64,000 nucleotides of DNA from an uncultured Candidatus Saccharibacteria bacterium (GTDB lineage: Bacteria; Patescibacteriota; Saccharimonadia; Saccharimonadales; Saccharimonadaceae): contig CALIQQ010000016.1 in NCBI GenBank assembly GCA_938043965.1, forward strand, positions 22,777-86,776, in the 5' to 3' direction. Positions 50,567-57,908 of this stretch are shown here, piece by piece. The stretch's first letter is position 1. Each line of letters begins with the position of its first letter. Position numbers and translations under genes: made by a program. The notes under the pieces were generated by a model, which was not told where the DNA came from, ran no database searches, and saw nothing but the letters and a program-made list of their open reading frames with translations.

Positions 50567-52192
50567 ATGCAAGATGCTAAGGAGGAAATTAAAGCTCGTC
50601 TGTCCATCGAAGATGTCGTTGGCCAATATATTGAGTTGAAGCGTGCCGGACGCACTTTTAAGGGGCGTTCGCCTTGGGGAGTTGATAAAACCCCTAGCTT
50701 TATGGTTTCTCCAGACAAGGGAATCTGGCATGATTTTTCTGCGAACAAAGGCGGCGACATCTTCACATTCATCATGGAAGTTGAAGGCATTTCTTTTCGT
50801 GAAGCGCTTGAAAAACTCGCCAGCCAAGCCGGCGTTGAATTAAAGCAATTTAGCGCAAACGACGGTAAACTTGCTGCTAAAAAACGTCGTATAAAATCCG
50901 CTCTCGAACTTGCCACAAAATACTATCAAATTTGTCTCGCTAAAAATTCTTCTGTCTGTGAATATGTTTTCTATAAGCGTAATCTTAATAAAAAAACCGT
51001 TGTTGATTTTCGCATCGGCTACGCCCCTAACGGCAAGGATCATCTCGTTCGCGCCCTCAAATCTAAAGGCTACACCACTTCCGAACTCCGCGATGCCGGT
51101 CTCCTCAATCAATTCGATGGCGACCTCTTCCGCAGTCGCATGATGGTACCATTTTTTGATAACACCGGCGACATTATCGGCTTCACCGGACGCATTATTG
51201 GTGACGGCGAGCCTAAATACCTTAATACTCCAGAAACCCTCCTCTTTAATAAAAGTCGCTTTATCTTCGGTCTCACCCAAGCCAAAGAATTCATTCGCCA
51301 ATCCGGTTTTGTCGTCATCGTTGAGGGAAACATGGATGTCATCTCCTCTCACCAAGCCGGTGTTCGTGAAGCCGTCGCAACCTCTGGCACCGCTATGACC
51401 GAGCAACATTTGAAAATTCTCAGTCGTCTCACCAATGACATTCGTCTAGCTTATGACGGTGACGCTGCTGGTGTTGCCGCAGCTGAACGTGCCATCGGCC
51501 TCGCCAACAAACTTGGGATAAATCTAAAAATTATTTCTGGCTACAACGGCGCAAAAGACCCCGACGAACTCATTCAAAAAGATCCCGTCCTTTGGCAGGA
51601 ATGTGTTGAATCTTGCGAACCGGCCATCGACTGGCTTCTGAAAAAATATGAAGAGCGCATCGATATCTTTTCTGGACCAGGGAAGAAAGCCTATTCCGAT
51701 ATTGCTATGCCTCTCATTAACTCTATTCCTGACCCCGTCGAACAAAAGCACTACCTAAATACCGTTGCTGAAAAACTTGAAGTTTCAGTTGAAGATTTAA
51801 CGAGTAAAAAAATTGCTGAAAAAGTGCTCAACTTAAAAGAAGTTAAAGTTAAAAAACCTAAACTCACTAACTCTGAAAAGCAAGCCCTCATCGATTCGCT
51901 AGAAGCCATTTTAGTGTTTGGTGGTGCTGCTGGAGGTGAAATTAAGTTTGACTTTCCTGAAGATGAAACCAGAATTAGCGAACTTGAACTCATCTTCGAG
52001 AATCAGTATTCAAGCTTGTCTGAAGATGAACTGAAAAAAACGGCCCGCTCATTACTCCGCCGCTACGAAGATGAGGTTATTAAAGCCGAAATCGCTAATT
52101 TAACCGAAACTCTAAAAACGCTCGAAAACGACGATGAAAAAACCAGTAAAATTCTTAAACAAATTCAATCTCTCCAGTCAAAGCTTCACTAA
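50567..52192 (+). CDS. dnaG: DNA primase with a zinc-free N-terminal domain
   Basis: A 541-aa DnaG with a CHC2-like N-terminal domain (about 1-95), a primase core with RNA-polymerase-type motifs, and a Toprim domain with VIVEGNMDVI and LAYDGDAAG. The four zinc ligands of CHC2 are replaced: Ser35 (for Cys), Gly38 (for His), Asp56 (for Cys) and Ala59 (for Cys), although the flanking KTPSF and KGGDIFTF segments are kept. The C-terminal helicase-binding domain is short. It makes primers for lagging-strand synthesis. Confidence 0.95.
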   Translation: MQDAKEEIKARLSIEDVVGQYIELKRAGRTFKGRSPWGVDKTPSFMVSPDKGIWHDFSANKGGDIFTFIMEVEGISFREALEKLASQAGVELKQFSANDGKLAAKKRRIKSALELATKYYQICLAKNSSVCEYVFYKRNLNKKTVVDFRIGYAPNGKDHLVRALKSKGYTTSELRDAGLLNQFDGDLFRSRMMVPFFDNTGDIIGFTGRIIGDGEPKYLNTPETLLFNKSRFIFGLTQAKEFIRQSGFVVIVEGNMDVISSHQAGVREAVATSGTAMTEQHLKILSRLTNDIRLAYDGDAAGVAAAERAIGLANKLGINLKIISGYNGAKDPDELIQKDPVLWQECVESCEPAIDWLLKKYEERIDIFSGPGKKAYSDIAMPLINSIPDPVEQKHYLNTVAEKLEVSVEDLTSKKIAEKVLNLKEVKVKKPKLTNSEKQALIDSLEAILVFGGAAGGEIKFDFPEDETRISELELIFENQYSSLSEDELKKTARSLLRRYEDEVIKAEIANLTETLKTLENDDEKTSKILKQIQSLQSKLH

Positions 52193-52266
52193 TTCGCTGA
52201 TTTATTTTATCGCAATCACTATTATGTTTCACTAAAAGTCATCCGCACTATATTAAGCGTTCTGCA

Positions 52267-52911
52267 TTAGTTACTTGTGCAAATAAACTTATCGCCTTCA
52301 ACTACTGCAAACATCGATAGCCGTCGCTTCCTCGTACTCGAAACAATCACATCGTCCCGCGTATCGCCCTTGCATTCGGCATTATAAACTACAAAAATTT
52401 GGTGCTGATTTTCCGTCCAATTTAACTTCTTAATATCAAAGCAATCTCCTCCAAATTTACACACCCCACCCACTGCGTACGGCGTATCATCTGCTCCGTC
52501 CCGCACTCCAGCCGGGATGTACCGCTTAATCAATGTTCGCCATTCTTCCAATATAATTCCCGGTAATTGACCATCCATGTTCGGTTCATTTTGGTATTTT
52601 CTCACCGCCTCTGCCAACCCCAACAAATCTGTTTGGCGATATTTATTGCGTGCTTCCACTTCTGAATTAGCTTCCATTTCTTTAGTCGGCAAAGACTGTA
52701 TATTTGAGCCCGGTTTTTGCGTTTGCTTTGGTGCCAATGTCATCACTAACACTGCCGCTCCACCAATCATTAAGCTACCGCCAACCAAAAACCCCAACAC
52801 CATCTTGCTTGGTGCTTTTTTCTTCTGATTTTTTATATCCGGATTATGCAAAGCATCCATCCTATTCAGAAAATCACTCTGCGAGTTTTTCAGTTGCGAC
52901 TGCCCATCCAT
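52267..52911 (-). CDS. Hypothetical single-pass membrane protein
   Basis: A 214-aa protein that I do not recognise: a cytoplasmic N-terminus of about 33 residues, a transmembrane helix at about 34-56, and an outer domain with DLLGLAEAVRKYQNEPNMDGQLPG, similar in layout to the prepilin-like pseudopilins of CPR bacteria but without a recognisable prepilin cleavage site. Four cysteines (CKFGGDC, AEC, FIC) may form disulfides. It has a leaderless start, divergent from the methyltransferase. Confidence 0.7.
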   Translation of the reverse strand: MDGQSQLKNSQSDFLNRMDALHNPDIKNQKKKAPSKMVLGFLVGGSLMIGGAAVLVMTLAPKQTQKPGSNIQSLPTKEMEANSEVEARNKYRQTDLLGLAEAVRKYQNEPNMDGQLPGIILEEWRTLIKRYIPAGVRDGADDTPYAVGGVCKFGGDCFDIKKLNWTENQHQIFVVYNAECKGDTRDDVIVSSTRKRRLSMFAVVEGDKFICTSN

Positions 52912-52917
52912 GGCCTT

Positions 52918-52923
52918 ATTATA
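52918..52923 (-). promoter_or_regulatory. Extended -10 box, leaderless start of the 52267-52911 gene
   Basis: ATGATATAAT on the minus strand, 6 nt before the ATG. Confidence 0.6.
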
Positions 52924-52978
52924 TCATATAACCATAAACTTTATTTTAAGATTTTCCATTATTCTATCTGTTATATGC

Positions 52979-52984
52979 TATAAT
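52979..52984 (+). promoter_or_regulatory. Extended -10 box, leaderless start of the methyltransferase gene
   Basis: ATGCTATAAT, 6 nt before the ATG at 52991. Confidence 0.6.
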
Positions 52985-52990
52985 AACTCT

Positions 52991-53740
52991 ATGAAAAAAG
53001 TTGAGAATGTAGTTTCAGATTATAACGGTTACGATTATAAAAAAATCTTTTGGGAAGATGCCGATCGCGAATATGAAGATTTAGCCGATCGTCTTGCTAT
53101 CCGCCGCCTTTTGCCAACCAACTTAGACGAATTCGTTGATATCGCTGGTGGCTATGGTCGCCTCGCCAAAGAGTATCTTGATCGCGCTAAAAAAGTTTGG
53201 ATTTTTGATTATTCCGCCACTGAACTCGCTGATGCCGAAAAAGAATTTGGCAAAAAAATTAGCACTAAGCAGGGTGATATCTACGATATTCCTTTTTCCG
53301 ATAACACTTTTGATGGCATGATTATGATTCGCGCCACTCATCATTTTAAACACATGGATAAGGTGATGAAAGAATTGCATCGCATTTTAAAACCAGGGGG
53401 CGTCCTCGTGATTGAAGTGGCCAATAAGAAAACTTTACCAAAAATGTTCCGCTACTGGTTTAAAAAATCTACCGTTAATCCGTTCGATCAAAAACCGTCC
53501 AATCTCACCGATGTTGATAAAGATGGCTTTTTCAACTACCATCCAAAATGGATCGAATCTCTCTTCATTAAAACTGGCTTTGAAATTAAAGAGATTCTTT
53601 CTGTCTCAAACTTCCGTTCCGCTAAACTAAAAAAGCTTTTTGGCACCAAAACTCTCATTAAATTCGAGAAGCTCGCCCAAAAACCTCTCGCAAAAATTCG
53701 CTTCGCTCCTAGCATTTACTACAAGCTCGTCAAAAAATAA
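52991..53740 (+). CDS. Class I SAM-dependent methyltransferase
   Basis: A 249-aa Methyltransf_11-type protein with the SAM-binding VDIAGGYGRLAKEYL (motif I), the acidic FDYSATEL, GDIYDIPFSDNTFDGMI (motif III), and ILKPGGVLVIEV. The substrate is unknown. The longer ORF to 52910 is rejected because the ATG at 52991 lies 6 nt after a -10 box. Its last codons (SIYYKLVKK) are tandemly duplicated just after the stop, at the edge of the accessory island. Confidence 0.85.
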   Translation: MKKVENVVSDYNGYDYKKIFWEDADREYEDLADRLAIRRLLPTNLDEFVDIAGGYGRLAKEYLDRAKKVWIFDYSATELADAEKEFGKKISTKQGDIYDIPFSDNTFDGMIMIRATHHFKHMDKVMKELHRILKPGGVLVIEVANKKTLPKMFRYWFKKSTVNPFDQKPSNLTDVDKDGFFNYHPKWIESLFIKTGFEIKEILSVSNFRSAKLKKLFGTKTLIKFEKLAQKPLAKIRFAPSIYYKLVKK

Positions 53741-53770
53741 CATAGCATCTACTGCAAGCTCGTCAAAAAA
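53710..53770 (+). repeat. Tandem duplication of the methyltransferase 3' end
   Basis: 28 bp at 53710-53737 recur at 53743-53770 with two mismatches. The second copy falls outside the gene and forms part of a hairpin (TGCAAGCTCG / CGAGtCTTGCA, 53753-53782). Confidence 0.9.
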
Positions 53771-53822
53771 GCGAGTCTTGCACTATTTCAAAAAATATAA
53801 AGGTCTGTTTTTCTTTCATTAA

Positions 53823-54006
53823 CAACAAAAACAGGCCAAATCGCCTGCTGGTGAACGTTGCAGAGAACTTATTAATGCAGCAGGCGAGATGACGCGCCGC
53901 CTCTACAACGTGATTGACTGGATGTTTGAGCATCCGGAATACAACCATAAAACAAAAGTTATACCAAGAAAGGACTACCCTGTTTTAGTAGATGTTATGT
54001 TCTGAT
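53823..54006 (+). pseudogene. Gene fragment of unknown origin
   Basis: An open stretch of about 60 codons with no start before residue 22, ending at TGA. Its composition is higher in GC than the surroundings and the translation (GEMTRRLYNVIDWMFEHPEY) reads like real protein. No family is recognised. It looks like a truncated gene at the left edge of the island. CGCCTGCTG and CAGCAGGCG form an inverted repeat within it. Confidence 0.35.
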
Positions 54007-54072
54007 TAGGAATCACAAGGAAATGAACATTGAACCAATGTAAAGGAATAACCTATTTCTACAATGACAATG

Positions 54073-54102
54073 AAAAAGCCACCCAGAAGAAGGTGGCCTT
54101 TT
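54073..54102. terminator. Bidirectional terminator at the end of the HNH gene
   Basis: GCCACC (54078-54083) pairs with GGTGGC (54092-54097), with A- and T-runs on both sides, immediately after the HNH stop. Confidence 0.8.
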
Positions 54103-54104
54103 GA

Positions 54105-54440
54105 TTATTGTTGAGTTATATTTTGGCGATATGTAACATTATGGTTGCCATTCGCTGTTCTAGCCGAAACCCACATAGGATAATCGTCACTTTTACTCAG
54201 ATTGTTATCGTGTTGCAATGGCTGAAGATTTGATAACGCATCACTTCCGCCCTTCGAAGATGGCTTAATGTGGTCAATTTGCCAACCATATTCCGAGAGA
54301 ACGCCATACGATGATTTAATCATCCATGCTCCTGCAACATCTTTCCTGTATTTACCCGAGTCATAACCCGGGACAATTCGACCTTTAAGCCATATTGAGT
54401 CAATTTCAGACTCGGAGAAAGACTTGTCGTTAGAGAACAT
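54105..54440 (-). CDS. HNH endonuclease domain protein
   Basis: A 111-aa protein with the HNH signature QIDHIKPSSKGGSDALSNLQPLQHDNN: Asp-His at about 55-56, Asn in SNL, and His in LQHDNN. The N-terminal 50 residues precede the ββα-metal fold with no other domain. HNH proteins of this size occur with restriction systems and in phages. It is on the opposite strand from the TA and RM genes. No strong -10 box was found for it. Confidence 0.8.
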   Translation of the reverse strand: MFSNDKSFSESEIDSIWLKGRIVPGYDSGKYRKDVAGAWMIKSSYGVLSEYGWQIDHIKPSSKGGSDALSNLQPLQHDNNLSKSDDYPMWVSARTANGNHNVTYRQNITQQ

Positions 54441-54485
54441 AAGGTTCTTCCTTTTTATCGCTTATCCCTCTAATTTTGCATTTAG

Positions 54486-54552
54486 TGATATAATAAAGAG
54501 AGTTCACGGTCTTAATGAACTAGAGGGCGCCTTTCGGGCGTTTCTCTTTTTT
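54486..54552 (+). ncRNA. Candidate small RNA of about 52 nt
   Basis: Extended -10 box GTGATATAAT (54489-54494) predicts a start near 54501. The RNA begins with the hairpin AGTTCA / TGAACT (54501-54521) and ends in GGGCGCC-TTTCG-GGCG plus TCTCTTTTTT (54522-54552), a good intrinsic terminator. No ORF fits inside. It lies between the HNH gene and the TA module, on the TA strand. Confidence 0.5.
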
Positions 54553-54644
54553 AGCATTACCTCCGGCAATACTCCTGTCATTGTATAAAGTTTTCCACAG
54601 ATAGTCAATGCTTTACGACATATTTTATGAAAAAAAGTATAAAA

Positions 54645-54710
54645 TACTTTATCATAAGCACTATGAATGGTATAATGATATTGACATAACAGATTACATA
54701 TGATAAAGTA
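54645..54710 (+). promoter_or_regulatory. Operator-like inverted repeat around the antitoxin promoter
   Basis: TACTTTATCATA (54645-54656) and TATGATAAAGTA (54699-54710) are perfect inverted copies placed on either side of an extended -10 box (TGGTATAAT, 54671-54676), a plausible autoregulatory site for the HTH antitoxin. Confidence 0.6.
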
Positions 54711-54735
54711 GTTTGAATAGAAAGAGGGCGAGAAA

Positions 54736-55440
54736 ATGAACCAACAAATAATAGACGGTATAAAAGAGATTCGCGCAATAAAAGGCCTAACTCAAAATGA
54801 TATGTCATCTATTTTGGGTGTTAATCGTGCCACTTATATTAATATTGAAGCTGGTAAACGAGATTTAACCGTTAACGAACTAAATAAGATATGCGAATCA
54901 TTAAACATAGGTTTCTCAGATATAATCGATCCATCATTTTTAAAGAAAAATAATTCAGAAGAAAAATTTAAACAAATGTATTTGTACGTCATTAATAATT
55001 TCTTTAGTGACCACGGTATTCCAAAAACAAAATTAGCAAAGATCCTTTACTTGATAGATTTTACTAATTTCTATGAAAAGCTCGAATCAATGAGCAACAT
55101 CAAATACATTCGTCGAGAGTACGGTCCAGTAGCCGATGCATTTTTCTCCTTAACTGACAAAATGTATACGGACGGCACAATTAATATAGAACCCCTTGAA
55201 TATGCCCAGATGGTAAAGCCGGCTCCTACGAAAGATGAATCTTATTCTCTATTGACCGATGAAGACAAAGAGTTAATAGGAAAAATTTGCACATACTGGA
55301 AAGACAAAAGGACGCAAGAAATTGTCAATTTTACACATTCCCAAAAGCCATGGAAAGAGTGTCGCGATGGCGAAGAAATACCATATAGCCTAATTATTCA
55401 GGAAGAACCAGACCATGTTTACGCACCTACTACCGCATAA
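54736..55440 (+). CDS. HTH-Panacea domain antitoxin (PanA-like)
   Basis: A 234-aa protein. Residues 5-65 are an XRE/Cro helix-turn-helix (KEIRAIKGLTQNDMSSILGV). Residues 75-200 resemble the Panacea/SocA-like (DUF4065) domain, with KLAKILYLIDFTNFYEKLESMSN, the YIRREYGPVADAF block and a C-terminal KEC segment. In characterised PanAT pairs this domain directly neutralises a toxin encoded next to it. The gene overlaps the downstream toxin candidate by 26 nt, and an inverted-repeat operator surrounds the promoter. Confidence 0.72.
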   Translation: MNQQIIDGIKEIRAIKGLTQNDMSSILGVNRATYINIEAGKRDLTVNELNKICESLNIGFSDIIDPSFLKKNNSEEKFKQMYLYVINNFFSDHGIPKTKLAKILYLIDFTNFYEKLESMSNIKYIRREYGPVADAFFSLTDKMYTDGTINIEPLEYAQMVKPAPTKDESYSLLTDEDKELIGKICTYWKDKRTQEIVNFTHSQKPWKECRDGEEIPYSLIIQEEPDHVYAPTTA

Positions 55441-55855
55441 TGATACTGTTCTCTTTCGCATTGATTTTAGCGTATTCTCAAAGCGTAATTATCTGAAATA
55501 TTTTGAAAAAAAGTACCCTAAAAAAGCATGGGACTACACAGTAGAATCCATTGTTCAAGATCTCTCTCGCATAAGAACGTCTGCCTCCGATATGCAAAAA
55601 TCTATGCAGGTAGATGAGCTCTGGCATGGCGAGGATTGTTGGATTTTTAAATACGATTTCCGAGTTGCTGGCACTAAAACTTCTACAAAAGCATCCGTAA
55701 ATAGGGTGGTTGCCTTTTTAGACTCATCAAATAACTTCATAGAGATACTAACAATCTACGATAAGGGTTGCCTTCCAAAAAATAAAACCGAGACAACTTC
55801 TATAGAGGGTATCATAAAAGAAGAATTTCCGAACTACTGGAAGAAGACTCACTAA
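55415..55855 (+). CDS. Candidate toxin of the Panacea module (RelE/ParE-like fold?)
   Basis: A 146-aa soluble protein overlapping the antitoxin gene. YDFRVAGTKTSTKASVNRVVAFL followed by FIEILTIYDKG resembles the central and last strands of RelE/HigB/ParE-type toxins, but I cannot match it with certainty to a named family. Panacea antitoxins are known to pair with many unrelated toxins. Overlap, size and position make it the toxin candidate. Its composition is AT-rich like the rest of the island. Confidence 0.5.
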   Translation: MFTHLLPHNDTVLFRIDFSVFSKRNYLKYFEKKYPKKAWDYTVESIVQDLSRIRTSASDMQKSMQVDELWHGEDCWIFKYDFRVAGTKTSTKASVNRVVAFLDSSNNFIEILTIYDKGCLPKNKTETTSIEGIIKEEFPNYWKKTH

Positions 55856-55897
55856 AACCGCCATATGAGGCGCAACCCCTAAATAAACGAGGTTATT

Positions 55898-56212
55898 ATG
55901 GCAAAACGCCACACATCCAAGAAAGTAAAGCCAGGTGAACCAATACCAGTTAATGCTCGACAACTTGAAAGTTTCATGCTTGAACATAACGGCAGATTTA
56001 AATCGCGCGATTACGATAAGTTCGAGCGCATGGAGCTAATGGAATCGCCCGTTCGTGACGCGATTCATGAATTAAAGACTTATTCCCTAGAAACACTAGC
56101 ACAACGCTTTGATGTGCACCTTTTTGGGCGCGGTAAGCGCGTTTTTGCGAGATTAGACGCCGAAGAGACAATTGGTACTACTTTTCTCTCGCATACATTC
56201 CACGCGCGCTAA
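55898..56212 (+). CDS. Hypothetical small basic protein
   Basis: A 104-aa protein with a basic N-terminus (AKRHTSKKVKPGEPIPVN) and a helical body (RQLESFMLEHNGRFKSRDYDKFERME). There is no recognised domain. A GAGG lies 5 nt before the ATG. It sits 42 nt after the toxin gene and could belong to that unit or be a separate accessory gene. The stop codon is followed by palindromic CGCGCG-rich sequence. Confidence 0.5.
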   Translation: MAKRHTSKKVKPGEPIPVNARQLESFMLEHNGRFKSRDYDKFERMELMESPVRDAIHELKTYSLETLAQRFDVHLFGRGKRVFARLDAEETIGTTFLSHTFHAR

Positions 56213-56223
56213 ATAACCGCGGC

Positions 56224-56361
56224 GTGAATGACGCGACAGTTCAAATGTTCTTCATTGGCAAGTGGCGCATCCACAAGCTTTCGTTCTGGGCCGGACCGGA
56301 AGACATTAACCACTACGGCAACGATTCTAACGAAACATTCTATCATTTAGTCAATAGATAG
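56224..56361 (+). CDS. Small ORF, 45 aa, GTG start
   Basis: An open frame of 45 codons reading FFIGKWRIHKLSFWAGPEDINHYGND, with plausible amino-acid composition. An ATG 7 codons in is an alternative start. It may be a real small protein or the 3' piece of a broken gene. No homologue is recognised. Confidence 0.3.
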   Translation: MNDATVQMFFIGKWRIHKLSFWAGPEDINHYGNDSNETFYHLVNR

Positions 56362-56484
56362 CGTCCACTTGGACACAATCGGGTTTTGAAAGTTATTGTG
56401 CAGAAAATAGGGGTGAAATTTTTTCTTGACACGAAACGGTAAAATGTTGTGGACTTTTATTAAAAATGATCATAAGATCCGATA

Positions 56485-56682
56485 ATGAAATATACGATCA
56501 CAATAGAAGAAGCCGTTGCGAAAGACTTCGAGATCGAAGCCAGTAGTGCCGACGAAGCCTACGAAATAGCGGAGCGAAAATATAAGTCCGGCGAATTCGT
56601 CCTAGATCCAGGCGAATGCCAGTTTAGGCAAATAGCTATAACGAAGCCGAGTAAAGAATGTACTGAGTGGCGAGAGTTTTAG
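56485..56682 (+). CDS. DpnD/PcfM-like small protein
   Basis: A 65-aa protein: KYTITIEEAVAKDFEIEA then SADEAYEIAERKYKSGEFVLD. The alternation of beta strands and helix resembles the DpnD/PcfM family, small proteins of unknown function seen with the DpnI restriction locus and in conjugative plasmids. It lies 137 bp before the restriction genes. GATC-rich sequence precedes the ATG, but no clear ribosome site or promoter was found. Confidence 0.5.
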   Translation: MKYTITIEEAVAKDFEIEASSADEAYEIAERKYKSGEFVLDPGECQFRQIAITKPSKECTEWREF

Positions 56683-56774
56683 TAGAAATGCCAGAATGTA
56701 ATAGTTGTGGAAAACGTAGCGCTATATGCGTCCTTTCCTCGCGGTAGCGACCGGGTTTTACGGTGTTTTTGTGG

Positions 56775-56780
56775 TATAAT
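56775..56780 (+). promoter_or_regulatory. Extended -10 box of the restriction-modification operon
   Basis: TGGTATAAT, 39 nt before the endonuclease ATG; a GCGGAGG ribosome site follows. Endonuclease and methyltransferase therefore share a promoter, with the endonuclease first. Confidence 0.55.
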
Positions 56781-56819
56781 AGAAAATAAGACTTTTATCA
56801 ACCAATTGCGGAGGCTACT

Positions 56820-57908
56820 ATGAGTTATTATGATGAAATCGAGAAACTTTTGCCACTCATTAACACTAACGTTATAAATTTTGATGAAGAAAGAATCCGC
56901 AATAGCGCTCCCACCCAAGTGTCTTCTGAATTTTTAACAAACAAAGAACAAGGGGACTGGGCAGAAAAAACATTACTCGATGGCATAAATAACAATTCGT
57001 CAAAATATATAGCTGTTAAATATGGACGAGACGACGATATTATTGCCGGAGAGCCAGGTTTTAAAGAATTTTATGAAGAATATCAGGACGAATTGGATAC
57101 CGTAGGAAAAAGACCTGATATTTTAATTTTTGCTAAAGAAGACTTCCCGTCAGAAGAACGAAATATTAGCCATTGGAGTCTTGAAGAGTTGGATAAGATC
57201 GTGCCTAAAGCAAAATGTGGAATTGAAGTTAGATCTAGTGCCTTCTTAATTGGTCAGTACGAAGATTCTATGAATGAGCAAGAAGGGATATTTTCAGTAA
57301 ATGCGCTAAACCTACGCGACACTATACTTCGAGACTACGGTGAATTACTAAAGAAAAAAGACTCTGCTCTTTTTAATGTCATAGAAACAATAAATTCCAA
57401 CAATCTTCATGCTATTTCCTTTAGGGCTAAAAGTTGGAGTAGTACAGATGAATTAGCTCAAATGTCAGCAGCTGTCAAGGAGCTCAAGGAAAATCTTCAA
57501 AAGATAGCAAAAAGGAATTTTTTGAGTATCACACCTAAGGTTGAAGATCTAAAGGTGGTTCGTACTTGGATAAAACGTTATAATATTCCACATTATTACG
57601 TCCAGGTATTTTTCGATCGAGCTTACGGTATTTCATTTAAGAAAATTCTTGAAAATTTGACAATGCCAGATAAAGAAAACATTGATTACTTCATTGAAAA
57701 AGATATTAAAAATCAAAATAAGACAACAATAAAAATCAGAGCCAATTCTGAATCTGAAATCCTAAGTAAGATACATTTACCGGAACATTATAGCGAAATG
57801 AGAGAACTCGGAAGAGGCAGACTTCTATTCTATGTAAAATTTAAAAACAGCATCTCGGTAATTAATAAGGAAGGCTTTGAGGAGCTTTTCGGATTTGAAC
57901 TAGCATGA
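56820..57908 (+). CDS. Type II restriction endonuclease, AccI-like
   Basis: A 362-aa protein resembling the AccI endonuclease family. Recognisable blocks are EQGDWAEKTLLDGIN, KYIAVKYGRDDDIIAGE, GKRPDILIF (Asp100), GIEVRSSAF (Glu136, an ExR in place of the usual ExK), LSITPKVEDLKVV and a C-terminal GRGRLLFYVKF. The PD-(D/E)xK-type catalytic centre is probably the D/E pair. If AccI-like, it would cut GT(A/C)(G/T)AC, but the specificity is inferred. The methyltransferase start overlaps its stop (ATGA). Confidence 0.7.
   Translation: MSYYDEIEKLLPLINTNVINFDEERIRNSAPTQVSSEFLTNKEQGDWAEKTLLDGINNNSSKYIAVKYGRDDDIIAGEPGFKEFYEEYQDELDTVGKRPDILIFAKEDFPSEERNISHWSLEELDKIVPKAKCGIEVRSSAFLIGQYEDSMNEQEGIFSVNALNLRDTILRDYGELLKKKDSALFNVIETINSNNLHAISFRAKSWSSTDELAQMSAAVKELKENLQKIAKRNFLSITPKVEDLKVVRTWIKRYNIPHYYVQVFFDRAYGISFKKILENLTMPDKENIDYFIEKDIKNQNKTTIKIRANSESEILSKIHLPEHYSEMRELGRGRLLFYVKFKNSISVINKEGFEELFGFELA

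Noticed and set aside
50840..51409. 189-aa minus-strand ORF inside dnaG
   Set aside because: Shadow frame; the Toprim and core motifs of DnaG lie on the plus strand here.
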